From Chromobacterium sp. ATCC 53434 (GTDB taxonomy: Bacteria; Pseudomonadota; Gammaproteobacteria; Burkholderiales; Chromobacteriaceae), in contig NZ_CP025429.1 of assembly GCF_002848345.1 (NCBI RefSeq), positions 1,736,001-1,800,000 on the forward strand: a DNA stretch of 64,000 nt. The letters are read 5' to 3'. A program made the position numbers and the translations under genes. A model generated the notes under the pieces. It did not search any database and was not told where the DNA came from. It was given only the letters and a program-made list of their open reading frames with translations. Shown here in pieces: positions 47,917-56,244 of the stretch (within the stretch, counting starts at the first letter, position 1; every line of letters begins with the position of its first letter).

Positions 47917-48032
47917 ATCGGACGCCGTGATACCATGCCGGAGACCGCAAGGAATCCGGCGCCGACATGACGGCCGCGGAGATCGCGGCCGTTTTCAATG
48001 CGCAAGGCCCGGAAGCGGGCGGGAGTGGGGCG

Positions 48033-48410
48033 ATGGAGCAACAGGAGAGCCGGGTGCCGGCGCTGCGGGTCAGGGCGCTGCCGACCAGCACCAATGCCTA
48101 TGGGCGGGTGCAGGCCGGCTGGCTGATGAGCCAGATCGACATGGCCGGCAGTCTGGACGCGGAGCGGTTGTCGCGCGGGCCGGTCACCACGGTGGCGGTC
48201 AACGCCTTCCAGTTCGCCGCGCCCATCCTGCTGGGCGATGTGGTGGATTTGTATGTCGAGCGTCTGCGCATCGGGCAGAAGTCGATCACGCTGAAGATTT
48301 CAGTCGAGGCGGAGCGGATGGACGGCGCCCATGTGCGGATTACCGAGGTGATCGCGACCTATGTCGCGATAGACCGAGACGGCAAGTCCCGCCTGCTCGG
48401 CGAAGGCTGA
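48033..48410 (+). CDS. acyl-CoA thioesterase, YciA-like hotdog fold
   Basis: 125 aa from ATG 48033, which has GGGAG 7 nt upstream and aligns with the YciA N-terminus. A frame opening at 47967 adds 22 residues with a poorly spaced ribosome site. Features: LRVRALPTSTNAYGRVQAGWLMSQIDMAG, the conserved start of the hotdog domain with the catalytic Asp region (N..AYG..AGWLMSQID), then VTVAVNAFQF and the FxxPxxxGD equivalent FAAPILLGDVVDLY (~68-81). Hydrolyses acyl-CoA to free acid and CoA. It sits between fadE and fadL, suggesting recovery of CoA or a brake on acyl-CoA build-up. Confidence 0.88.
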   Translation: MEQQESRVPALRVRALPTSTNAYGRVQAGWLMSQIDMAGSLDAERLSRGPVTTVAVNAFQFAAPILLGDVVDLYVERLRIGQKSITLKISVEAERMDGAHVRITEVIATYVAIDRDGKSRLLGEG

Positions 48411-48449
48411 TTGTTTCCGTCTTCATCAATTGTTGTGGAAATGTTGCAT

Positions 48450-48463
48450 TAAACGAACGTTTG
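48450..48463. promoter_or_regulatory. PsrA-like operator upstream of fadL
   Basis: TAAAC-GAAC-GTTTG, one mismatch to (G/C)AAAC-N4-GTTTG, with a symmetric core AAACGAACGTTT. It lies 122 bp upstream of the fadL start in the gap after the thioesterase gene. Confidence 0.55.
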
Positions 48464-48584
48464 GAACAAAAGCTCGATACTTTGGTTGGATTGCTCTAAT
48501 TCTCTGGTAGCATCAATGATGACTCGCGCCATGACCGAGTCATCGTTAATGAAAATATCTACCCAAGTAATAAGAGAGGGAAGC

Positions 48585-50075
48585 ATGAAGCTCAAGCATC
48601 TTAGCCTGTCCGTGATGATCATGGGCACCGCGCTCGGCCTGGCGTCCACACAGGCTGCTGCCTCGGGTTATCAGTTCGGTTCGCAGAGCGTCTCCGGCCA
48701 GGGCACCGCCCACGCCAACGGCGCCGAAGCCAATGATCCTTCCACCATCTTCACCAACCCGGCCGGCCTGTCCCGGCTGGACGGCACCCAGGTTTCCGCC
48801 GGCGCCACGCTGGTGGTGCCGCACTCCGAATACACCGACACCGGCTCGAAGAACGTGCTGGGTCAGTCCACCGGCAACGGCAACGGCGGCAATTTCGCGC
48901 CCAAGGCCGTCGCCGCGCCGACCTTCTACCTGTCCAGCAAGATCAACGACAAGTTCACCGCCGGCATCGGCATGTACGTGCCTTACGGCGCCAAGCTCGA
49001 CTACGATTACAACTGGGCCGGCCGCTACGGCCTGAGAAGCATCAATCTGCAGTCGCTGAACATCAACCCGTCCATCGCCTTCAAGCTGGACGACCACCAC
49101 TCCTTCGGCTTCGGCGTGTCGGCGCAATACATGGACGCGACGCTGAATCAGATGGCTGACACCACCTCCGGCCTGGCCTTGAAGGCAGCTGCTTCCGGCG
49201 GCATCACCGGTCCGTTTGGTCCTGGCGGCGCCAATGTCACGCTGACCAATCCGTCGCAGATTGCGGCTGTGATGCGCGCAGGCGGCATCGGTGGTGATGG
49301 CCTGGCCCACGTCGAGGGCAATGACTGGGGTTTCGGCTGGAACATCGGCTACATGTTCCAGCTGAACGAGAACACCCGTTTCGGCCTGGCTTACCGCTCC
49401 AGCATCAAGCAGTCGCTGACCGGCAGCTCGACCTGGACCTTCAACAATGTGCAGGGTAATGTCACTGTCGGTGGCGTGACGCTGCCGGCTGCCGTCGCCG
49501 CCAAGCTGGCCCATCCGGACGCCTCCGCCTCGGTCGACGTCACCACGCCGGAAACCGCCTCGGCCAACTTCTTCCATCAGCTGAACAGCAAAGTGGCGCT
49601 GATGGGCGATGTGACCTGGGTACGCAACTCGCGTCTGCAGCAGATCGACATCAAGCAATCCACCGTCAACGGCGTGGCGCAAGGCGATCTGGTGTTGCAC
49701 CAGAACTGGAAGGATACCTGGCGCGTGTCGCTGGGCACCAACTACCAGCTGAACGACGCCTGGATGCTGCGCGGCGGTCTGGCCTGGGAGCAGTCGCCGG
49801 TCAAGGACGATCAGGACCGCCATCCGGCCATCCCGGACAGCGACCGTCTCTGGCTGTCCTTCGGCGCCAACTACAAGATCAACAAGCAGAGCTCGATCGA
49901 TCTGGCCTACAGCTTCATTGATTTCAAGAACGCCAACGTCAACTACACCGACGGCTGCACCCCGGCAGGCGTGTCGCCGAGCGGCGCGTCCTGCACCGGC
50001 AACGGCGGCACCGTCAACGGTACTTACAAGACCTATCTGCAACTGGTCGGCGTGCAGTACAACTATCGCTTCTAA
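48585..50075 (+). CDS. fadL: long-chain fatty acid outer membrane transporter, FadL family
   Basis: 496 aa. Signal peptide ~1-26 (cleaved near TQAAAS). The mature N-terminus SGYQFGSQSVSGQGTAHANGAEANDPSTIFTNPAGL is the hatch region with the NPA motif of FadL (split in words; NPAGL ~47). The remainder alternates as a 14-stranded barrel and ends in an aromatic residue (YNYRF), the usual BAM signal. FadL lets long-chain fatty acids diffuse through the outer membrane. ATG 48585 with GAGAGGGAAG upstream; the longer frame from 48486 is not needed. Has its own likely promoter with the PsrA-like operator, and its own terminator. Confidence 0.93.
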   Translation: MKLKHLSLSVMIMGTALGLASTQAAASGYQFGSQSVSGQGTAHANGAEANDPSTIFTNPAGLSRLDGTQVSAGATLVVPHSEYTDTGSKNVLGQSTGNGNGGNFAPKAVAAPTFYLSSKINDKFTAGIGMYVPYGAKLDYDYNWAGRYGLRSINLQSLNINPSIAFKLDDHHSFGFGVSAQYMDATLNQMADTTSGLALKAAASGGITGPFGPGGANVTLTNPSQIAAVMRAGGIGGDGLAHVEGNDWGFGWNIGYMFQLNENTRFGLAYRSSIKQSLTGSSTWTFNNVQGNVTVGGVTLPAAVAAKLAHPDASASVDVTTPETASANFFHQLNSKVALMGDVTWVRNSRLQQIDIKQSTVNGVAQGDLVLHQNWKDTWRVSLGTNYQLNDAWMLRGGLAWEQSPVKDDQDRHPAIPDSDRLWLSFGANYKINKQSSIDLAYSFIDFKNANVNYTDGCTPAGVSPSGASCTGNGGTVNGTYKTYLQLVGVQYNYRF

Positions 50076-50102
50076 GACGGCGTGAGCCGGCTGGAAAGCT
50101 TG

Positions 50103-50140
50103 ACAGGGCGGGGCGCGCGGCGTCCCGCCCTGTTGTCTTT
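50103..50140 (+). terminator. rho-independent terminator of fadL
   Basis: 10-bp GC stem (50103-50112 with 50124-50133), 11-nt loop, then tgtctttt. Confidence 0.8.
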
Positions 50141-50503
50141 TGGGCGGCGGGCGGCGCATTGTTGCGGGCGCGCCAGCGCCGCATGATTTTTTTTACAAAA
50201 CCTGCTTTGATTTTGCCCAAAATGGGTTAGACTAATCCGACATAAAAGCGAGTGTTTGATATTTTATCTGCGCTCGACTTAAAGAATCGCCCCAGCCTTT
50301 CCGCCCGCGGAACGGCCTGGCGATAGGGCACGGCGGGAACAACAGCGATAAACGCCGGCCTGACTATCAAGCAGTACCCTGCGCCGCGCTCGCCCCGGCC
50401 GGCGCGGAAACAGGGCAAGGACGAATCAACGCCCGTCCTTGAAGCAAGCAGGACAGGTTGAGAGGGGCCTGTCTCATGTGTGTTTCGACAAAACGAGGAA
50501 ACC
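50141..50503 (+). promoter_or_regulatory. long upstream/leader region of the fadN-like operon
   Basis: 363 bases without a gene. An AT-rich stretch (50185-50265) probably holds the promoter and a weak PsrA-like match (AAAGC-GAGT-GTTTG, 50245-50258, two mismatches). Downstream hairpins CAAGGACG/CGTCCTTG (50416-50441) and GACAGG/CCTGTC (50452-50473) would fold in the 5' leader just before the ribosome site. Confidence 0.45.
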
Positions 50504-52879
50504 ATGTCTCAAACCAAATTCAATGTACGCAAGGTTGCCGTGCTCGGCGCCGGCGTGATGGGGGCGCAGATCGCTGCCCACCTGGTGAACGCCAAGGTAC
50601 CGACCATTCTGTTCGACCTGCCGGCCAAGGAAGGCGACAAGAACGGCATCGCGCTGAAGGCCATCGACGCGCTGAAGAAGCTGAAACCCTCTCCGCTGGC
50701 GGGCAGCGACGTGGTCGCCCACATCCAGCCGGCCAACTACGACGACCACCTGCATCTGCTGAAGGATTGCGATCTGGTGATCGAGGCCATCGCCGAACGG
50801 ATGGACTGGAAAGTCGACCTGTACCACAAGGTGGCGCCGCATCTGGGCGAACACACCATCTTCGCCACCAACACTTCCGGCCTGTCGATCAACAAGCTGG
50901 CCGAAGGCTGCCCGGATTCGGTGCGCCCGCGCTTCTGCGGCGTGCACTTCTTCAACCCGCCGCGCTATATGCACCTGGTTGAAATCATTCCCTGCGTCAC
51001 TTCCGACGCCCACATCCTCGACAATCTGGAACGCTTCCTGGTGTCGACGCTGGGCAAGGGCGTGGTGCGAGCCAAGGACACGCCGAACTTCGTCGCCAAC
51101 CGCATCGGCGTGTTCTCGATGCTGGCCACGATCGCCAATGCCGCCAAATACGGCATCCGCTTCGATGTGGTCGACGATCTGACCGGTCCGCGCCTGGGCC
51201 GTCCGAAGTCCGCCACCTTCCGCACCGCCGACGTCGTCGGCCTGGACACCTTCGCCCACGTGGTGAAGACCATGCAGGACACGCTGCCGCAGGATCCGTG
51301 GCACAGCCTGTTCGCCACGCCGGACTGGATGCAGCAACTGATCGCCGGCGGCGCGCTGGGCTCCAAGACCAAGGCCGGCATCTACAAGAAGGACGGCAAG
51401 CGCATGCTGGTGCTCGACCCGGCCAAGGGCGAGTACGTCGGCTCCGGCGAGAAGGGCGACGACGCGGTCAAGGAGATCCTGAAGATCGCCGACCCGGCGG
51501 AGAAGTTCCAGAAGCTGCGCAGCAGCGAGCATCCGCAGGCGCAGTTCCTGTGGGCCTGCTTCCGCGACGTGTTCCACTACATCTCCTTCCACCTGGCCGA
51601 TATCGCCAACTGCGCGCGCGACGTCGACTTCGCCATCCGCTGGGGCTTCGGCTGGTCCACCGGTCCGTTCGAGACCTGGCAGGCCGCCGGCTGGCAGCAG
51701 GTCGCCAAGTGGCTGAACGAAGACATCGCCGCCGGCAAGGCGCTGACCAAGGCCGAACTGCCGGCCTGGGTGCTGGAGGGCGATCGCGCCGGTGTGCATT
51801 TCGCCGACGGTTCCTACAATGCCGCGGACAGCAAGCTGGTCGGCCGCTCCTCGCTTGACGTCTACCAACGCCAGCTGGCCCCGGCCAAGGTGCTGGGCGA
51901 GAAGTCCGAGCAGCTGGGCGAGACCGTGTTCGAGAACGAGGGCGTGCGCGCCTTCACCACCGGCGACGACGTGCTGGTGGTGTCGTTCAAGTCCAAGGCC
52001 CACGCGATCGGCCCGGCCGTGCTGGACGGCGTGAACACCGCGCTGGACATCGCCGAGGACCGTTTCAAGGGCCTGGTGATCTGGCAGACCGAAGAGCCGT
52101 TCTCCGTCGGCGCCGACCTGCAGGCGATGATGCCGGCCTTCATGATGGGCGACTGGGGCGCGATCGAGGCGACGCTGAGCCGCTTCCAGGCGACCGCGAT
52201 GCGCCTGCGCTACAGCCAGATCCCGACCGTGGCCGCGACCCAGGGCTATGTGTTCGGCGGCGGTTGCGAGTTCGCGATGCACTGCGACAAGACCGTGGCC
52301 GCGCTGGAGTCGTACGTGGGCCTGGTCGAAGTGGGCGTTGGCCTGCTGCCGGGCGGCGGCGGCTGCAAGGAGTTCGCGCTGCGCGCCTCGCAGGAAGCCA
52401 GGGGCGACCTGCTGGCCGCGTTGAAGGACTACTTCATGAACATCGCCACCGCCAAGGTCGCCACCAGCGGCGTCGAGGCGCAGGAGCTGGGCTTCTTCAA
52501 GAAGGCCGATCCGGTGGTGTTCAACGCCTACGAGCTGCTCTACGTGGCCAAGCAACAGGCGCTGGCGATGGCCGAGTCCGGCTACCGTCCGCCGCTGAAG
52601 GTCAAGGGCTTCCCGGTGGCCGGCCGTTCCGGCGCGGCGTCGATCAAGGGCCAGTTGGTGAACATGCTGGAAGGTAACTTCATCAGCCAGCACGACTTCT
52701 TCATCGCCTCGCTGATCGCCGACGTGATGACCGGCGGTGACGTGGAAGCCGGCACCCTGGTCAACGAGCAATGGATTCTGGATCTGGAGCGCAAGGCCTT
52801 CATGACCCTGCTGAAGAATTCCAAGACCCAGGACCGCATCGCCAATATGTTGACCACCGGCAAGCCGCTGCGCAACTAA
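50504..52879 (+). CDS. 3-hydroxyacyl-CoA dehydrogenase / enoyl-CoA hydratase, FadN-like
   Basis: 791 aa bifunctional beta-oxidation enzyme. Unlike FadB/FadJ, the dehydrogenase comes first: NAD-binding VAVLGAGVMGAQIAAHL (~10-26), ATNTSGLSI and HFFNPPRYMHLVEII with the catalytic His, and two 3HCDH C-domains to ~410. The enoyl-CoA hydratase follows (~450-680), with both catalytic glutamates in place (GGGCEFAM and LVEVGVGLLPGGGG). This order is that of Bacillus FadN and its proteobacterial relatives. ATG at 50504 with GAGGAAACC before it; an upstream in-frame start at 50480 is weaker. It pairs with the thiolase 194 nt downstream. Confidence 0.93.
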   Translation: MSQTKFNVRKVAVLGAGVMGAQIAAHLVNAKVPTILFDLPAKEGDKNGIALKAIDALKKLKPSPLAGSDVVAHIQPANYDDHLHLLKDCDLVIEAIAERMDWKVDLYHKVAPHLGEHTIFATNTSGLSINKLAEGCPDSVRPRFCGVHFFNPPRYMHLVEIIPCVTSDAHILDNLERFLVSTLGKGVVRAKDTPNFVANRIGVFSMLATIANAAKYGIRFDVVDDLTGPRLGRPKSATFRTADVVGLDTFAHVVKTMQDTLPQDPWHSLFATPDWMQQLIAGGALGSKTKAGIYKKDGKRMLVLDPAKGEYVGSGEKGDDAVKEILKIADPAEKFQKLRSSEHPQAQFLWACFRDVFHYISFHLADIANCARDVDFAIRWGFGWSTGPFETWQAAGWQQVAKWLNEDIAAGKALTKAELPAWVLEGDRAGVHFADGSYNAADSKLVGRSSLDVYQRQLAPAKVLGEKSEQLGETVFENEGVRAFTTGDDVLVVSFKSKAHAIGPAVLDGVNTALDIAEDRFKGLVIWQTEEPFSVGADLQAMMPAFMMGDWGAIEATLSRFQATAMRLRYSQIPTVAATQGYVFGGGCEFAMHCDKTVAALESYVGLVEVGVGLLPGGGGCKEFALRASQEARGDLLAALKDYFMNIATAKVATSGVEAQELGFFKKADPVVFNAYELLYVAKQQALAMAESGYRPPLKVKGFPVAGRSGAASIKGQLVNMLEGNFISQHDFFIASLIADVMTGGDVEAGTLVNEQWILDLERKAFMTLLKNSKTQDRIANMLTTGKPLRN

Positions 52880-52931
52880 GTGTTTGGGGATGATTCTGCT
52901 GCGCGGACCGATATCGAATGCTGCGATGCTC

Positions 52932-52950
52932 GCCGTACCGCATGTACGGC
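52932..52950. other. short palindrome between fadN-like gene and thiolase
   Basis: GCCGTAC-CGCAT-GTACGGC, a perfect 7-bp dyad in the 194-nt gap. It could be a processing or REP-like site; no second copy seen in the window. Confidence 0.3.
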
Positions 52951-53073
52951 TGCGCTTCTCGCTTCGATCTCGGCCCGCTCGCGACGAATCCTCCCGCAAA
53001 CACGGCCAATAGCCAGATGAAGGGCCGCTTGATCGCCGTAAAGCCGATCGGGCGACCGACAGGAGAATCGAAA

Positions 53074-54276
53074 ATGAGCAAACAAGTACAAGAAGCTTAC
53101 ATCGTCGCCGTCACCCGCACTCCGGTGGGCAAGGCGCCGCGCGGCATGCTGCGCCATGTGCGTCCGGACGACATGCTGGCGCATGTGATCACCGGCGCGC
53201 TGGCCCAGGTGCCGAATCTGGATCCGAAGCTGATTTCCGACTGCGTGGTCGGCTGCGCCTTCCCGGAAGCGGAGCAGGGCCTGAACATGGCGCGTATCGG
53301 CGTGCTGCTGGCCGGCCTGCCGAACACCGTCGGCGGCATCACCATCAACCGCTACTGCTCGTCCGGCATCAATGCCGTGCAGATGGCGGCCGACCGCATC
53401 CGCTTGGGCGAAGCCGACGTGGTGATCGCCGCCGGTTCCGAGTCGATGTCCCTGGTGCCGATGATGGGCAACAAGGTGTCGCTGAACCCGGAAATCTTCG
53501 CCAAGGACGAGAACTACGGCATCGCCTACGGCATGGGCCTGACCGCTGAAAAAGTGGCCCAGCAATGGGGCGTGTCGCGCGAGGACCAGGACGCGTTCGC
53601 GGTGGAATCGCACCGCCGCGCGCTGGCGGCCATCGACGGCGGCAAGTTCAAGAACGAGATCACACCGCTGGAAGTGACCTACCGCACGCCGAATCTGGAA
53701 ACCGGCGAAGTGGTGTCCAAGACCCGCGTGCTGGACACCGACGAAGGTCCGCGTCGCGAGACCTCGCTGGAAGGCCTGGCCAAGCTGAAGACAGTATTCG
53801 ACGCCAAGGGCTCGGTCACCGCCGGCAACTCCTCGCAGATGTCTGACGGCGCCGGCGCGGTGATCCTGGTATCCGAACGCGTGCTGAAGGAGTTCAACCT
53901 GACGCCGCTGGCCCGCTATGTGACCTTCTCGGTCAAGGGCGTGCCGCCGGAAATCATGGGCATCGGTCCGAAGGAGGCCATCCCGGCCGCGCTGGCCCAG
54001 GCCGGCCTGAAGCAGGACGATCTGAAGTGGATCGAGCTGAACGAAGCCTTCGCCGCCCAGGCGCTGGCGGTGGCGCGCGATCTGAGCCTGGACCTGTCCA
54101 AGGTCAATCCGCACGGCGGCGCGATCGCCCTGGGCCACCCCTTGGGCGCGACCGGCGCGATTCGCACCGCCACGCTGGTGCATGGCATGCGCGACGCCGG
54201 CATCAAGGGCCACGGTATGGTGACGATGTGCATCGGCACCGGCATGGGCGCCGCCGGCATCATCGAGGTGCTGTAA
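53074..54276 (+). CDS. acetyl-CoA C-acyltransferase (3-ketoacyl-CoA thiolase)
   Basis: 400 aa. Last step of beta-oxidation: CoA-dependent cleavage of 3-ketoacyl-CoA. Nucleophilic cysteine in NRYCSSGINAVQ (~C95), ELNEAFAAQ, the His in GGAIALGHPLGATG (~353), and the second Cys in MCIGTGMGAAG (~385), so all catalytic residues are present. The start is ATG 53074 with AGGAG 9 nt upstream; the frame opens further up at 52918, but that stretch is not thiolase-like. Functions with the FadN-like protein, as FadA does with FadN or FadI with FadJ. The hairpin at 54303-54325 follows without a clear T-run. Confidence 0.94.
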   Translation: MSKQVQEAYIVAVTRTPVGKAPRGMLRHVRPDDMLAHVITGALAQVPNLDPKLISDCVVGCAFPEAEQGLNMARIGVLLAGLPNTVGGITINRYCSSGINAVQMAADRIRLGEADVVIAAGSESMSLVPMMGNKVSLNPEIFAKDENYGIAYGMGLTAEKVAQQWGVSREDQDAFAVESHRRALAAIDGGKFKNEITPLEVTYRTPNLETGEVVSKTRVLDTDEGPRRETSLEGLAKLKTVFDAKGSVTAGNSSQMSDGAGAVILVSERVLKEFNLTPLARYVTFSVKGVPPEIMGIGPKEAIPAALAQAGLKQDDLKWIELNEAFAAQALAVARDLSLDLSKVNPHGGAIALGHPLGATGAIRTATLVHGMRDAGIKGHGMVTMCIGTGMGAAGIIEVL

Positions 54277-54302
54277 GCGGACTCGCCTGTCGCGCCAAAG
54301 AA

Positions 54303-54325
54303 CGCCACAGCCTTGCGCTGTGGCG
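54303..54325 (+). terminator. possible terminator hairpin after the thiolase
   Basis: Nine-bp stem CGCCACAGC / GCTGTGGCG with a CTTGC loop. No T-run follows, so it may need the second hairpin at 54351. Confidence 0.45.
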
Positions 54326-54350
54326 TAATGTGATGGTCAGCCTGATTCAA

Positions 54351-54385
54351 CAGCCCTGCAGGCGTAAGCTGGCAGGGCTGTTTTT
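54351..54385 (+). terminator. terminator-like hairpin just before the transposase gene
   Basis: Nine-bp stem CAGCCCTGC / GCAGGGCTG with a 12-nt loop, then five T (54381-54385). Either the end of the thiolase transcript or part of the IS left end that shields the transposase from read-through. Confidence 0.65.
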
Positions 54386-54406
54386 CTTTCGATACAGGAG
54401 ACCATC

Positions 54407-55435
54407 ATGGCAACCGTCACCCTCATCGGCATCGATATCGGCAAACACCATTTCCACCTCGTCGCGCACGACACCAAGGGCCATGTGTTGCTCAAGCGCC
54501 AATTCGGCCGTCACGTGCTGATCGACTTTCTCGCTCGTCACTCCGCCTGCCGCATCGTGATGGAAGCTTGCTGTGGCGCCCATTGGCTGGCGCGCAAACT
54601 GGCCGGCTTCGGCCATACCGTGCAATTGATTGCTCCGCAGTACGTCCGTCCCTTCGTTCAGGGCAATAAGAACGATTTCCTCGATGCCCAAGCCATCTGT
54701 GAAGCCGCTTCCCGCCCCACCATGCGCTATGTCGCCGCCAAGTCGCCGGAACAGCAGGCGCTGGCGGCGCTGCACCGGCTGCGCGAGGCGCGAATCGGTG
54801 AACGCGTGCAGACGGGCAACCAGATCCATGCCTTACTGCTGGAGTTCGGCATCGCGCTGCCTCAGGGGGCGCAGGGTCTGCAACAGGCGCGTCTGCTGCT
54901 GCGGGAGCGCGAGGTTGCGCTACCGCCGATTGCCTGGCGGGTACTGGAGGCCCAGCTGTCGCACCATGATCAGTTGCAGCAACAAATCGATGATTGGGAC
55001 TGCCAGATCACGGTACTGGCGAAACAGGACGACGTGGCGCGGCGGCTGATGACGGTACCGGGCATCGGCCCGATCACGGCCAGCCAGCTGGCTGCCGATG
55101 CCGGCCAGGCCAAGGGCTATCATTGCGCCCGCGACTTCGCGGCTTCGTTGGGCTTGGTGCCGCGGCAGCATTCGACTGGCGGCAAATCGACGTTGCTGGG
55201 CATCAGCAAACGAGGCGATAAAGCGTTGCGCCGCTTATTGGTGCAATGCGCGCATGTGATCATGATGAGTGCCAGACGCTGGCACAGTGCGATGGCGGAG
55301 TGGACGGCGAAGCTGATGTTGCGCCGGCATGGCAATGTGGTGGCGTGTGCGGTGGCGAACAAACTGGCACGGGTGGTGTGGGCGATCCTGGCGCACGGTG
55401 GCGAGTACCGCCCCTATCCGGAGACGGGGAAGTAA
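54407..55435 (+). CDS. IS110-family transposase (DEDD recombinase)
   Basis: 342 aa, intact. N-terminal RuvC-like DEDD domain with D10 (IGIDIGKHHF), E53 (VMEACCG), D90 and D93 (NKNDFLDAQAI). C-terminal Transposase_20 domain with PGIGPITASQLAADAG and the conserved LGLVPRQHSTGGK, whose Ser is the expected nucleophile of this family. Length is typical. ATG 54407 with AGGAG 6-7 nt before it. IS110 enzymes excise and insert DNA through a circular intermediate, guided by an RNA from the element's non-coding end (known for family members). The element appears functional: no frameshift or stop. Confidence 0.95.
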   Translation: MATVTLIGIDIGKHHFHLVAHDTKGHVLLKRQFGRHVLIDFLARHSACRIVMEACCGAHWLARKLAGFGHTVQLIAPQYVRPFVQGNKNDFLDAQAICEAASRPTMRYVAAKSPEQQALAALHRLREARIGERVQTGNQIHALLLEFGIALPQGAQGLQQARLLLREREVALPPIAWRVLEAQLSHHDQLQQQIDDWDCQITVLAKQDDVARRLMTVPGIGPITASQLAADAGQAKGYHCARDFAASLGLVPRQHSTGGKSTLLGISKRGDKALRRLLVQCAHVIMMSARRWHSAMAEWTAKLMLRRHGNVVACAVANKLARVVWAILAHGGEYRPYPETGK

Positions 55436-55720
55436 AAACCGCCGGGATGTGACCCGGCGGTAGGAGCAAGCCTGCTTTTGCGACGACAGACGCTGATGAC
55501 GACAAACGGCCTAAGGCCCGACGACGAACCTGGAATGAAAAACAGTCTGTGAGACTGTGGGCGTTTTAAGGTCCGTCGGGTGCGACTCACATCATGGACC
55601 GGGCGAGTATGCCCACCAAGAGTCCGGATAGATTAGAGCAAGCCTACCTTGTCAGTATCGCTCAGTATTCTGGGGTTGCAAAACTCGGGCTGACCATAGA
55701 TTTTCATTGCGCGGGTTCCG
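55436..55720 (+). ncRNA. candidate seekRNA / bridge RNA region of the IS1111-type element
   Basis: Non-coding 3' end of the IS. It contains a 9-bp hairpin directly after the stop (55438-55446 with 55453-55461), a second stem ACAGTCT-GTG-AGACTGT (55542-55558), and further stretches shared with related elements. In the IS1111 group the guide RNA is encoded downstream of the transposase. Assignment is by position and family knowledge; RNA ends and guide loops were not resolved. Confidence 0.45.
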
Positions 55721-55728
55721 GAAAATAG

Positions 55729-55757
55729 AACGGTCCCGGACATCGTCCGGGACCGTT
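55729..55757. terminator. terminator of the protease operon
   Basis: Perfect 13-bp stem (55729-55741 with 55745-55757) and ATC loop. On the minus strand it is followed by ctattttc, on the plus strand by ttcc. Confidence 0.88.
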
Positions 55758-55776
55758 TCCACATGCCAGCGTATTT

Positions 55777-56244
55777 CTACTCGGCTTGCTTGTCGTTGCT
55801 CGCCAGTTCCAGCTGGGCCTTCTTCACCCGTTTGTCGGCGGACAGCTTCTGTTGCAGCGCCAGCAGATCGGCCTGGGCCGGGGTGTTGAAGACGATCACG
55901 CTGGCGGTGCGGTAGCGCACGGTCAGGCCGTGGTCGCGGGCGACGGCGGCCTCGTCGCTAGCGGCGGCCAGCCGCACCAGCACCGTGCCGCTGGCGGTGG
56001 CGGGAAGCAGCGCTTTCGGCGCCTGAACCACGTCGCCGCGTTTCAGCGACGGCGCCTGAGCGCCTGCGCTGCGGGCCGAGACGCCGCTGGCGATCTTCGA
56101 TTGCGGGACCTGCTTGTAGTAGGTCTTGCCGTTGATCACCACGGCCTGGCCGGAGGGTTTGGCGAGAAAGGGCAGCTCGGCGGCCTGGCCGTGGGCGGCC
56201 AGGATCAGCAGGGCGACGGGGGCGAGTCGGATGATGGGTTTCAT
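55777..56244 (-). CDS. periplasmic partner (pro-region-like chaperone) of the adjacent S8 protease
   Basis: 155 aa, start ATG 56244 overlapping the protease stop (ATGA). Residues 1-20 are a signal peptide. The C-terminal half (GTVLVRLAAASDEAAV..., GLTVRYRTASVIVFN, ALQQKLSADKRVKKAQLEL; ~85-150) looks like a subtilisin pro-region/I9 fold: a beta-alpha-beta unit ending near the residues that would sit in a protease cleft. The layout of a kexin-like protease followed by a ~150-aa secreted helper is that of Aeromonas sobria ASP and its ORF2 chaperone. So I infer a trans-acting folding helper or inhibitor. It ends in DKQAE before the terminator at 55729. Confidence 0.75.
   Translation of the reverse strand: MKPIIRLAPVALLILAAHGQAAELPFLAKPSGQAVVINGKTYYKQVPQSKIASGVSARSAGAQAPSLKRGDVVQAPKALLPATASGTVLVRLAAASDEAAVARDHGLTVRYRTASVIVFNTPAQADLLALQQKLSADKRVKKAQLELASNDKQAE

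Larger units (their letters stand above)
54340..55728 (+). mobile_element. IS110-family insertion sequence, IS1111-type (limits approximate)
   Basis: One recombinase gene with a short 5' flank and a long (~290 nt) 3' non-coding end, the layout of the IS1111 group. The 3' end contains stretches I recognise from related elements (catcatggac, tccggatagattagagcaag, gctgaccatagattttcat). Exact ends were not determined: this group lacks standard terminal inverted repeats and target duplications. It lies between the thiolase gene and the protease terminator and breaks no visible gene. Confidence 0.65.

Noticed and set aside
52918-53073. N-terminal extension of the thiolase
   Set aside because: Unlike any thiolase; a strong ribosome site immediately precedes ATG 53074.
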